From Bacteroidales bacterium UBA5621 (lineage in GTDB: Bacteria > Bacteroidota > Bacteroidia > Bacteroidales > VadinHA17): a stretch of DNA of 10,942 bases. Below, one piece after another: positions 1 to 5,811 of the stretch (its first letter is position 1; the number at the start of each line of letters is the position of its first letter). Both the position numbers and the translations under genes were made by a program. The notes under the pieces are model-generated. The model saw only the letters and a list, made by a program, of their open reading frames with translations. It did no database searches and was not told the DNA's origin. The stretch spans positions 8,961-19,902 of the forward strand of contig DIKJ01000122.1 in the NCBI GenBank assembly GCA_002424525.1. Direction: 5' to 3'.

Positions 1-23
1 AGCTACCACTGCTCCACCCCGCA
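1..23 (-). tRNA. 5' end of an initiator-type tRNA (probable tRNA-fMet), cut by the window edge
   Basis: Read on the minus strand from position 23, the sequence begins TGCGGGG-TG-GAGC-AGTGGTA-GCT. This fits a tRNA 5' half: a seven-base acceptor strand, the two-base linker, a GAGC D-stem strand, a D-loop containing GGTA, and the start of the returning D-stem strand. A GCGGGG acceptor strand followed by TGGAGCAG is the pattern of bacterial initiator tRNAs, which have an unpaired first base; this is known family knowledge. The anticodon lies beyond the window, so the amino-acid identity is inferred. A strong Bacteroidota promoter lies just upstream on the same strand, supporting a real gene rather than a chance match. 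Confidence 0.62.
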
Positions 24-33
24 ATGTGGACTG

Positions 34-64
34 CAAAGATAATATCTTAATGCCAATATCCAAA
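34..64 (-). promoter_or_regulatory. Bacteroidota sigma-ABfr-type promoter for the tRNA gene
   Basis: On the minus strand there is TTTG (plus-strand 61-64), a 19-base spacer, and TATCTTTG (plus-strand 34-41). This matches the known Bacteroidota primary promoter form TTTG-N19-TAnnTTTG exactly. Transcription would begin about seven bases after the -7 box, near position 27, only a few bases before the tRNA 5' end at 23. The promoter match is seen directly; its activity is inferred. Confidence 0.72.
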
Positions 65-95
65 ATTATTGTAGATTTATTGTGAATTTTAATTG

Positions 96-116
96 GTCAG
101 AAGTCAGAAGTCAGAA
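96..116. repeat. Three tandem copies of GTCAGAA
   Basis: Three perfect consecutive copies of the 7-mer GTCAGAA occupy this stretch and run into AAGATAAGG. It begins a gene-free, purine-rich segment (24-304) made of short repeated words such as GAAGAC, GAAGTC and CGCTTACC (200-207 and 213-220). The segment also holds a small hairpin, TTCCG/CGGAA, at 139-154. The short reading frames across it have no recognisable protein features. I see no RNA gene in it. Confidence 0.8.
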
Positions 117-153
117 GATAAGGAACGCAGTGACGCAATTCCGCGCAGCCGGA

Positions 154-175
154 ACGGAAGACAGAAGACGGAAGA
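154..175 (+). repeat. Left arm of a 22-bp perfect inverted repeat flanking the superoxide reductase gene
   Basis: This arm is made of GGAAGAC/AGAAGAC words. Its exact reverse complement occurs at 761-782, beyond the other end of the neighbouring gene, so the two arms enclose about 585 bases. Purine-rich low-complexity composition means a chance match is easier than for random sequence, but 22 uninterrupted bases is still notable. It may be a dispersed intergenic repeat family of the host genome; that is inference. Confidence 0.75.
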
Positions 176-304
176 AGAATATAAAGCAAACTTCGGATCC
201 GCTTACCGGCTTCGCTTACCTCCGGTCAGCTTCGGACGTCGGACTGAAAACAACAAAATCAGATCATTTTTGTTTAACATAAATTATGAAGTAAACCACA
301 AGCC

Positions 305-688
305 ATGCCAAGAGTATTCAAAGCTACCGATATCGAAAAGGAAGACAAGGAGGTTAAACGCGATTACCTCGACCGCCATATGCCACACGTCTTCTGCCCC
401 GACCAGGTAAAAAGGGGTGAGAAATTTGAAGTAAAAGTGAAACTGGGACACGATTATCCCCATCCGGATGACCATGACCATTTCATCAGCGTTATTCAGC
501 TGTGGAACCGCGAAACACTGCTGGCCGAAGCCAGATATACTGCCGGTGTTTACGGTAACCTGCCTGGACATTTTGAAATCGATTTCTATATCGTCGCTCC
601 CGACGTGTCGATGAACCTTTCAGCTATGTCGGTATGCACAAAGCACGGCCTCTGGCAGAGCGAAGACAAACCCGTAAGGGTAATTTGA
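305..688 (+). CDS. Class II superoxide reductase (neelaredoxin / desulfoferrodoxin-like, single-domain)
   Basis: This 127-residue protein should reduce superoxide to hydrogen peroxide in the cytoplasm at a single Fe(His)4Cys centre, drawing electrons from rubredoxin-like donors without making oxygen; that is family knowledge. The iron ligands are visible: H25, H53 (in PHPD), H59 (in DHF), C111 and H114 (in CTKHG). There is no N-terminal CxxC desulforedoxin domain, so it is class II rather than a two-iron desulfoferrodoxin. The length is normal. The usual Glu-Lys-His at the first ligand is Asp-Arg-His here (23-25), a conservative but notable change in the residues thought to gate the iron and attract superoxide. 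The chosen ATG gives the full family N-terminus; I see no ribosome binding site. A weak -7-like CATTTTTG lies at 265-272. The gene stands alone between repeat-rich spacers. Its presence suggests an anaerobic or microaerophilic lifestyle. Confidence 0.92.
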   Translation: MPRVFKATDIEKEDKEVKRDYLDRHMPHVFCPDQVKRGEKFEVKVKLGHDYPHPDDHDHFISVIQLWNRETLLAEARYTAGVYGNLPGHFEIDFYIVAPDVSMNLSAMSVCTKHGLWQSEDKPVRVI

Positions 689-760
689 AGAGAGCTTTCT
701 GCTCCGCTGACACGGGATCTTCATACAGATACGTGCAATATCCGGATCTTTTTTCTTCAG

Positions 761-782
761 TCTTCCGTCTTCTGTCTTCCGT
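761..782 (-). repeat. Right arm of the 22-bp inverted repeat
   Basis: This is the exact reverse complement of 154-175, inside a pyrimidine-rich run (about 751-785) of TCTTCCGTCTTC words. It ends 11 bases before the -7 box of the next gene's promoter, so it occupies the place where that promoter's -33 element should be. The position is seen directly; any effect on transcription is inference. Confidence 0.75.
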
Positions 783-800
783 CTTAAATTATTATCTTTG
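771..800 (+). promoter_or_regulatory. Promoter of the M23 peptidase-dxr-rseP cluster
   Basis: TATCTTTG at 793-800 is a perfect -7 box (TAnnTTTG). The expected -33 box is poor: TCTG at 771-774 sits 18 bases upstream and lies within the right arm of the inverted repeat. Transcription would start near 807. That favours the ATG at 823 over the ATG at 802 for the first gene of the cluster. Confidence 0.58.
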
Positions 801-822
801 CATGCCATTTATAATCACATAT

Positions 823-1686
823 ATGTCGACTACAGAGAAGAAAAAAAGTAACTGGCAGGATAAATACAGATTTTCAGTCATCAACGACACCACCTTCGAG
901 GAGGTGTGGAGAGTCAGGCTGACACAATATAACGCATTCCTTCTCATTACTCTGCTGGTCCTTTTTATTATCGGGGCAACAGTTTCGCTGATATCTTTCA
1001 CCAACCTCCGCGAGTTCATACCGGGCTACCCCGATGTGACCATGAGACGCAACATTCTGCTGAATGCCCTGAGACTTGATTCGCTTGAGCAGGAACTTGC
1101 ATTGAGGGATAAATACTTCCTGAATCTGAATACAATAATATCCGGGGAGGAGCCAACAGGAATATATTCAGAACCTGATGCATCACGAAACTATTCGGCA
1201 CTGCGGTTCGGAAGATCGCCTGAAGACTCTGCCCTCAGGGCCCGGATCGAGAGCGAGGAACGTTTCAACCTTACCCTCGGACCGATATTGCCGGAAAGTG
1301 TTACCAACCTGTCGGGACTCCATTTCTACCCCCCGGTAAAGGGGATAGTTTCCGCCTCCTTTGACCTTCGCCTGAAACATTACGGTACAGATATCGTTAC
1401 CAGGCCCCGCTCTCCTGTTGCCTGCGTCCTGGACGGCACAGTTATCTTCACGGGCTGGACAATTGAAACAGGTTTTGTAATACAGGTTCAGCATCCTAAC
1501 AATCTTATCTCAGTCTATAAGCATAATGCGGCGCTTCTCAAGGAAAATGGTGATCTGGTCCGTGCAGGTGAAGCTTTGTCAATTGTTGGCGATTCGGGCG
1601 AAATGTATACCTCAGGACCCCATCTGCATCTTGAGATATGGTATAAGGGAAGCCCGCTTGACCCTGAAAAACATATTTTATTCTGA
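823..1686 (+). CDS. Membrane-anchored M23 (LytM-type) metallopeptidase
   Basis: This 287-residue protein is a predicted zinc endopeptidase that cuts peptide cross-links in peptidoglycan. It has a basic cytoplasmic N-terminus (KKK and WQDKYRF, about 6-17), one membrane segment at about 38-59, a periplasmic linker, and a C-terminal M23 domain from about residue 168. The zinc and catalytic pattern is intact: H186-xxx-D190 and H267-x-H269 (in PHLHLE), so it looks active rather than a degenerate regulator. The frame stays open upstream to 634, but the promoter at 793-800 and the typical N-terminus of Bacteroidota homologues support the ATG at 823; the ATG at 802 remains possible. Its TGA shares one base with the ATG of dxr, implying translational coupling. 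The exact substrate bond cannot be told from sequence. Confidence 0.9.
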   Translation: MSTTEKKKSNWQDKYRFSVINDTTFEEVWRVRLTQYNAFLLITLLVLFIIGATVSLISFTNLREFIPGYPDVTMRRNILLNALRLDSLEQELALRDKYFLNLNTIISGEEPTGIYSEPDASRNYSALRFGRSPEDSALRARIESEERFNLTLGPILPESVTNLSGLHFYPPVKGIVSASFDLRLKHYGTDIVTRPRSPVACVLDGTVIFTGWTIETGFVIQVQHPNNLISVYKHNAALLKENGDLVRAGEALSIVGDSGEMYTSGPHLHLEIWYKGSPLDPEKHILF

Positions 1687-2861
1687 TGGCAGAGGGCATG
1701 CAGAAAAAGATAGCATTGCTGGGATCCACAGGATCAATCGGCACCCAGGCTCTTGATGTTATCTCGGGCCAGCCCGGCCGGTTTGAGGTGGAGGTTCTGA
1801 CAGCCGGCAACAATGTCAGGCTTCTTTCCCGGCAGGCACTGAAATACAATCCTGAAACAGTAGTAATCGGCAATAAGGAACATTATCAGAAACTCAGGGA
1901 GAGCCTCAGGCACACCCGGGTCAAGGTTTATGCGGGGGAAGAGGAGATTGAAAGGGTGGCTTCGGAGTGCCGTGCCGGCCTTGTTATTGCCGCAATGGTC
2001 GGGTTTTCCGGACTTAAGCCAACCTTAGCCGCCGTGAAAGCAGGCAAGAAAATTGCCCTTGCCAACAAGGAAACACTGGTTGTTGCCGGAGAGATTATCT
2101 GCAGACTGGCAAAACAGTCGGGATGCCAGATCATACCAGTCGATTCTGAACATTCCGCGATCTTCCAGTGCCTGGTCGGGGAACCGCCCGGCAGTGTTGA
2201 GAAGATCACCCTTACAGCATCGGGGGGACCTTTCCTTGATTACACGACCGAAATGCTTCGTGAAATCAAACCCCACGAAGCACTGAGACATCCGAACTGG
2301 GATATGGGCAATAAAGTCACGATCGACTCGGCTTCGCTGATGAATAAGGGACTGGAGGTGATAGAGGCTAAATGGCTCTTTAGCCTTGAACCTGAAATGA
2401 TTGAAGTAATCATTCATCCGCAGTCGATCATTCATTCGCTTGTTCATTTCAGGGACGGATCAGTAAAAGCACAGATGGGATTGCCCGACATGAGGGTCCC
2501 GATTCTGTATGCACTTAGTTACCCCGACAGACTGACGTCAGAACTGCCCAGGCTCGAACTTAATAAACACTCTTCACTTACATTTACTGAACCCGACACC
2601 ACCAGATTCAGGAACCTGTCGCTGGCATACGAGGCATTGAAAAGCGGTGGCAACACACCGTGCGTGCTGAATTCAGCCAACGAAACAGCAGTGATCGCTT
2701 TCCTGGCAGGTAAAATAGGATTTCTGCAAATATCTGAGGTTGTTGAATATGCGATGAGCCAGGTTGATTATATGCCATCGCCCGGACTGGGTTACCTTGA
2801 AACGACACACAATGAAGCACGCGAAATCTCTTTAGATTATATAAATAAACTCTCAAAATAA
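1686..2861 (+). CDS. dxr: 1-deoxy-D-xylulose 5-phosphate reductoisomerase
   Basis: Dxr converts 1-deoxy-D-xylulose 5-phosphate to 2-C-methyl-D-erythritol 4-phosphate with NADPH, the committed step of the MEP isoprenoid pathway in the cytoplasm. The protein has 391 residues, close to the usual 390-400. Seen directly are the NADPH-binding GSTGSIG (13-19), the NKE motif, the metal site D153-S-E155 in VDSEHSAIFQ, E224 in NKGLEVIEA, the SGGPF loop, HPNW and HPQSIIHS. All metal ligands and substrate-loop residues are present, so it should be active and fosmidomycin-sensitive in principle; that last point is inference. The start overlaps the preceding stop by one base; an ATG four codons in (1698) is also possible. 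Its stop codon lies inside a 17-bp tandem duplication. It is followed 19 bases later by rseP, an order common in Bacteroidota. Confidence 0.97.
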   Translation: MAEGMQKKIALLGSTGSIGTQALDVISGQPGRFEVEVLTAGNNVRLLSRQALKYNPETVVIGNKEHYQKLRESLRHTRVKVYAGEEEIERVASECRAGLVIAAMVGFSGLKPTLAAVKAGKKIALANKETLVVAGEIICRLAKQSGCQIIPVDSEHSAIFQCLVGEPPGSVEKITLTASGGPFLDYTTEMLREIKPHEALRHPNWDMGNKVTIDSASLMNKGLEVIEAKWLFSLEPEMIEVIIHPQSIIHSLVHFRDGSVKAQMGLPDMRVPILYALSYPDRLTSELPRLELNKHSSLTFTEPDTTRFRNLSLAYEALKSGGNTPCVLNSANETAVIAFLAGKIGFLQISEVVEYAMSQVDYMPSPGLGYLETTHNEAREISLDYINKLSK

Positions 2862-2874
2862 ATAAACTCTCAAA
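2841..2874. repeat. 17-bp perfect tandem duplication over the dxr stop codon
   Basis: ATAAATAAACTCTCAAA occurs twice with no gap, at 2841-2857 and 2858-2874. The first copy codes for the last residues of Dxr (INKLS...). Because 17 is not a multiple of three, the second copy is read in another frame and supplies the TAA at 2859-2861. If one copy is removed, the dxr frame would continue to a TAA at 2894-2896, inside rseP. The repeat is seen directly; the order of events is inferred. Confidence 0.92.
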
Positions 2875-2880
2875 CAGAAA

Positions 2881-4212
2881 ATGGCAATACTTATAAAAAT
2901 ATTACAGCTCCTTCTCAGTCTCTCCATACTGGTCATTATACATGAGCTCGGACATTTCCTTCTGGCAAAGCTGTTCAAGACCAGGATCGAAAAATTTTAT
3001 CTCTTTTTTGACCCCTGGTTCTCGATCTTCAAGATTAAGAGAGGAGATACGGAATACGGTATGGGGTGGCTCCCGCTGGGCGGTTATGTGAAGATCTCGG
3101 GAATGATAGACGAGTCGCTCGACAAGGAACAGATGAAAAAACCTCCCCAGCCATGGGAATTCCGGTCAAAGCCTTCGTGGCAGAGACTGCTTATAATGAC
3201 CGGAGGTGTTATCATGAACTTCATACTGGCCATGCTGATCTATGTCGCCGTGCTTTATGCCTGGGGCGAAACCTATCTTCCCACCTCAAACGTCAGCTAC
3301 GGGATCGTAACAGACTCAACGGGCTATGAGATGGGACTACGCAACGGCGACAAGATCCTTTCAGTTGATAATCAATACATTGAAAACTTCAACCATATTG
3401 TTTCCGACATAATTCTGAATTCCCGCAAAACCATTCAGGTCGAACGCGACGGACAGAGAGTAAATATTGACATCCCCCAGGAGTATGTTCAGAAGATCCT
3501 CAAGGGGCAGGGACTGATAGACGCAAGGACACCCTTCGGGCCATTTGTTATTTCCGGGTTTGGAAAAGAATCCCCTGCCAGAATGGCGGGTGCAATGGCA
3601 GAAGATGAACTGGTTGGCCTTGACAACAATAGTTTCACCTGGTACGACGAGTTCCAGAACTACCTGAAGGTTAACAGGAGCAGGACCATCGTCATGAACC
3701 TGCTCAGGGGCGGTGAGAAAATCGATATCCCTGTTACCCCGACAGCGGCGGGTATGCTGGGAATAGCCAGCTCGCGGACGTTCGACAGGATCTTTGAGCT
3801 GAAAACGATCAGATACGGATTCCTCGAGTCGATCCCTGCAGGCATTGCCAAAGGATTTAAGACCATAGGGGATTACCTCAAGCAGTTCAAGATCATCTTT
3901 TCACGCAACACCAAGGCCTATGAATCGCTTGGAGGATTTATCACCATAGGGAGCATATTTCCGGGAGTCTGGGACTGGCACTCCTTCTGGAACCTGACCG
4001 CCTTCCTCTCGATCATCCTTGCAATTATGAACATACTGCCAATACCGGCGCTCGACGGAGGACACGTGATGTTTCTGTTATATGAAGTTATTTCAGGAAG
4101 AAAACCCAGCGATAAATTCCTCGAATACGCGCAGATAACAGGGATGGTTATACTGCTTTCAATCCTGATCCTGGCCAACGGGAATGATATCCTGAGGCTC
4201 CTCAGAAGATAA
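2881..4212 (+). CDS. rseP: RseP-type site-2 intramembrane zinc protease (M50)
   Basis: This 443-residue inner-membrane protease cleaves transmembrane segments of its substrates. In other bacteria these are anti-sigma factors and leftover signal peptides; the substrates here are unknown. The zinc motif H21-E22-L-G-H25 sits in the first membrane helix. A second membrane segment lies at about 103-128, with two PDZ domains at about 136-200 and 220-295. The third zinc ligand is D392 in PALDGGH, within a C-terminal membrane helix, and a final helix lies near 415-435. Length and topology are normal and the active site is intact. The ATG directly follows the tandem duplication at the end of dxr. The gene is probably cotranscribed with the M23 peptidase and dxr genes; only a 72-bp gap separates it from tatA, which has its own promoter. 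Confidence 0.96.
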   Translation: MAILIKILQLLLSLSILVIIHELGHFLLAKLFKTRIEKFYLFFDPWFSIFKIKRGDTEYGMGWLPLGGYVKISGMIDESLDKEQMKKPPQPWEFRSKPSWQRLLIMTGGVIMNFILAMLIYVAVLYAWGETYLPTSNVSYGIVTDSTGYEMGLRNGDKILSVDNQYIENFNHIVSDIILNSRKTIQVERDGQRVNIDIPQEYVQKILKGQGLIDARTPFGPFVISGFGKESPARMAGAMAEDELVGLDNNSFTWYDEFQNYLKVNRSRTIVMNLLRGGEKIDIPVTPTAAGMLGIASSRTFDRIFELKTIRYGFLESIPAGIAKGFKTIGDYLKQFKIIFSRNTKAYESLGGFITIGSIFPGVWDWHSFWNLTAFLSIILAIMNILPIPALDGGHVMFLLYEVISGRKPSDKFLEYAQITGMVILLSILILANGNDILRLLRR

Positions 4213-4214
4213 AA

Positions 4215-4253
4215 TAATTGTTCCCGCACCATTTGTAATTGAAATAACAATTA
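4215..4253. repeat. 8-bp inverted repeat around the tatA -33 region
   Basis: TAATTGTT (4215-4222) and AACAATTA (4246-4253) are perfect inverted arms 23 bases apart. They enclose the -33 box of the tatA promoter (4232-4235), and the right arm ends two bases before the -7 box. This is the geometry of a possible operator, but the arms are AT-rich and short, so chance is a real alternative. There is no T-run, so it does not look like a terminator for rseP. Confidence 0.35.
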
Positions 4254-4262
4254 ATAACTTTG
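4232..4262 (+). promoter_or_regulatory. Promoter of tatA (TTTG-N19-TAACTTTG)
   Basis: TTTG at 4232-4235, exactly 19 bases of spacer, and TAACTTTG at 4255-4262 match the Bacteroidota primary promoter consensus at every defined position. The expected start of transcription is about 4269, leaving a short leader of roughly 16 bases before the tatA ATG. This separates tatA transcription from the upstream rseP cluster. Confidence 0.78.
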
Positions 4263-4284
4263 CCCGACTTTAAAAACTACTGAA

Positions 4285-4458
4285 ATGGGAAAGTTAGGTT
4301 TAACAGAGATAATTCTGATATTGCTTGTGGTTGTCCTTCTTTTCGGCGGACGGAAAATTCCTGAACTTATGAAAGGTATCGGCCAGGGATTGAAAGATTT
4401 CAGGAAAGCCTCGAAGCTTTCACCGGAAGAGGAAGCAGGCAGCAGCGCCAAAAATTAA
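4285..4458 (+). CDS. tatA: Twin-arginine translocase subunit TatA/TatE
   Basis: This is a short gene of 57 codons before the TAA. The product starts MGKLGLTE and has one N-terminal membrane helix (about 7-20). Next comes the F20-G21 hinge, the R-K-I-P-E-L motif at 23-28, and an amphipathic helix ([12 protein letters not shown], 31-42) ending in an acidic, serine-rich tail. This is the standard TatA architecture. TatA oligomers form the pore-like part of the Tat pathway, which exports folded proteins across the inner membrane together with TatC. No tatC is in the window, so the partner is elsewhere. It is a single-gene unit with a strong promoter upstream and a terminator downstream. The length is typical of Bacteroidota TatA proteins. 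TatB is less likely given the short tail. Confidence 0.93.
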   Translation: MGKLGLTEIILILLVVVLLFGGRKIPELMKGIGQGLKDFRKASKLSPEEEAGSSAKN

Positions 4459-4484
4459 ATCACCCGGACAGAAACCTGTGATAC

Positions 4485-4509
4485 ACCTGCACTGATAATG
4501 CAGGTTTTT
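4485..4509 (+). terminator. Rho-independent terminator of tatA
   Basis: ACCTGCA (4485-4491) pairs with TGCAGGT (4499-4505) around a seven-base loop and is followed by a T-run (4505-4509). It lies 26 bases after the tatA stop and just before the end of the convergent mqnC gene. On the minus strand the same hairpin lacks a T-run, so it probably works mainly in the plus direction. Confidence 0.78.
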
Positions 4510-4515
4510 ACCGGA

Positions 4516-5601
4516 CTACACCGGCTCATACTTCTGGTTTCTTCTTACGGGAATGAATCCGGCCTCCCTTATGATCGATTTTATCTCTCCGGCAACGAAC
4601 CGTTTGCCGGAACCGGCAGAGCTTACAACATTCTCCTCAATCATCACCGATCCCAGGTCGTTTGCACCTGCATGCAGTGAGATCATGGCGATATTCCTGC
4701 CCACTGTAAGCAACGATGCCTGAATGTTCCTGATATTTGTGAGCATTATGCGGCTTACGGCTATAAGCCTGATATAATCCGGTCCGCTGTAACGGCTTTT
4801 TACTCCGTCCCTTTCCAGCAGGGTGGTTCCCTTATCCTGAAAAGGCCACGGAACGAATGTGATGAACCCGTAATGTTCCTCCTCCTTCTCATACTGCAGT
4901 GACCGGATCTGTACGAGATGTTCAATCCTCTCGCGAACCGTTTCGATATGACCATACATCATAGTGGCTGATGTCGGAAGGTTGAGCCTGTGGGCTTCCC
5001 TCATCACGCCAAGCCACTCTCCGGCAGTAGCCTTTGCAGGGGCAAGGATCTTCCTCACACGGTCCGAAAGGATCTCCGCCCCCGCACCGGGCAGGGAATC
5101 AAGCCCAGCTTTCATTAAGGCTATAAGGACTTCTGAATAGGTAAGCCTTTCTTTCCTCGAGAGATAAACGATCTCAGGTGGACCAAGAGCATGAAGTTTA
5201 AGAGAGGGGTATAATTCCTTCAGCCTGCTGAAAAGCTCCGTGTAGAAACTGAGATCAAGGTCAGGGTTCATCCCTCCCTGCAAAAGAAGCTGGTCCCCCC
5301 CCAGGTCAAACAACTCATCGATCTTATTTCTGTATTCGTCTATTGATGTGACAAAGGCACCGGGCGACTCTTTCTTCCTGCAGAAATTGCAGAAGGCACA
5401 CTGCGAAAAGCAGACGTTTGTAATATTCACATTCCTGTCGATCATCCATCCCGCCGCACCACCGGGATTATGATACTGCCTGAGTCTGTCGGCAACAAAA
5501 ATCAGCTCATCGAGAGGTGCATCCATGTAAAGAGAGACCCCTTCATCAGTATTCAGGGGGACCAGGTCGAGAGCCTTGCGGTATAACTCATTTAATATCA
5601 T
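4516..5601 (-). CDS. mqnC: Cyclic dehypoxanthinyl futalosine synthase (radical SAM), menaquinone biosynthesis
   Basis: MqnC cyclises dehypoxanthinyl futalosine by a radical SAM reaction in the futalosine route to menaquinone. The 361-residue protein has the 4Fe-4S motif C64-xxx-C68-xx-C71, preceded by NITNVC. It then has GGDQLLLQGGMNPDL, LHALGPPEI, GLDSLPGAGAEIL, TSATMMYGHIET and FVPWPFQDKGT, all in the order seen in MqnC. The LQGG and PGAGAE stretches and the length favour MqnC over its relatives MqnE and CofH. The frame is open back to an ATG at 5694, but the family N-terminus and a -7 box at 5635-5642 support the ATG at 5601. An extra cysteine, C74, follows the cluster motif where family members usually have an aromatic residue. 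The gene is transcribed alone; no other mqn gene is in the window. Confidence 0.9.
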   Translation of the reverse strand: MILNELYRKALDLVPLNTDEGVSLYMDAPLDELIFVADRLRQYHNPGGAAGWMIDRNVNITNVCFSQCAFCNFCRKKESPGAFVTSIDEYRNKIDELFDLGGDQLLLQGGMNPDLDLSFYTELFSRLKELYPSLKLHALGPPEIVYLSRKERLTYSEVLIALMKAGLDSLPGAGAEILSDRVRKILAPAKATAGEWLGVMREAHRLNLPTSATMMYGHIETVRERIEHLVQIRSLQYEKEEEHYGFITFVPWPFQDKGTTLLERDGVKSRYSGPDYIRLIAVSRIMLTNIRNIQASLLTVGRNIAMISLHAGANDLGSVMIEENVVSSAGSGKRFVAGEIKSIIREAGFIPVRRNQKYEPV

Positions 5602-5634
5602 TGCAGTTATTACATAGTAGAAGACCGAGTTATG

Positions 5635-5642
5635 CAAAGGTA
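5635..5642 (-). promoter_or_regulatory. -7 box of the mqnC promoter
   Basis: TACCTTTG on the minus strand fits TAnnTTTG. No TTTG is found at the expected distance upstream (near 5662-5665), so a -33 element is weak or activator-dependent. Transcription would begin near 5628, inside the longer version of the reading frame, which is why the ATG at 5601 is preferred for mqnC. Confidence 0.5.
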
Positions 5643-5653
5643 ATGCTTTGAAT

Positions 5654-5699
5654 CCTTCATGTACTAATTTACACAACAAGGTGATTATAATCATGAAGG
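5654..5699. repeat. 8-bp inverted repeat in the mqnC/aminopeptidase divergent region
   Basis: CCTTCATG (5654-5661) and CATGAAGG (5692-5699) are perfect inverted arms separated by 30 bases, located upstream of the mqnC -7 box. A second pair, ATTCGAA (5704-5710) and TTCGAAT (5744-5750), lies closer to the aminopeptidase gene. Either pair could be an operator, but nothing else supports it. The rest of the 210-bp gap (5602-5811) is AT-rich. It contains TAACTTTA at 5777-5784, a one-mismatch -7 box for the plus-strand cluster with no good -33 partner. Confidence 0.35.
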
Positions 5700-5811
5700 G
5701 TTTATTCGAACAGCTTAATATTCAATACTATAACAAAGTTATTTTCGAATGAAAACTAAACAATCAATATTTTAATTAACTTTAGAGCTTCAAAAAAAAA
5801 GCCTTTCCGAT

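Noticed and set aside
96..116. A CRISPR array.
   Set aside because: The units are only seven bases and contiguous, without spacers, and no cas gene is nearby.
1..300. A genomic-island attachment site at the tRNA with flanking repeats.
   Set aside because: The repeats lie on the 5' side of the tRNA, do not copy tRNA sequence, and no integrase or other mobile gene is present.
82..410. Two overlapping short plus-strand reading frames in the repeat-rich region before the superoxide reductase gene.
   Set aside because: They are built from repeat words, lack any domain, signal peptide or membrane segment, and the second runs into the well-supported gene in another frame.
634..822. A longer N-terminus for the M23 peptidase, starting at 634 or at the ATG at 802.
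   Set aside because: It would overlap the superoxide reductase gene and the pyrimidine repeat, and the -7 box at 793-800 puts the transcript start after both. The family N-terminus begins near the ATG at 823.
2025..2447. A 140-residue minus-strand open frame inside dxr, and a similar one at 6171-6596 inside the aminopeptidase gene.
   Set aside because: They are antisense shadows of strongly conserved coding sequence, with no recognisable domains or start signals.
5602..5694. An mqnC start at the upstream ATG (5694).
   Set aside because: The extra 31 residues are unlike the family N-terminus and cover the predicted mqnC -7 box and an inverted-repeat arm.
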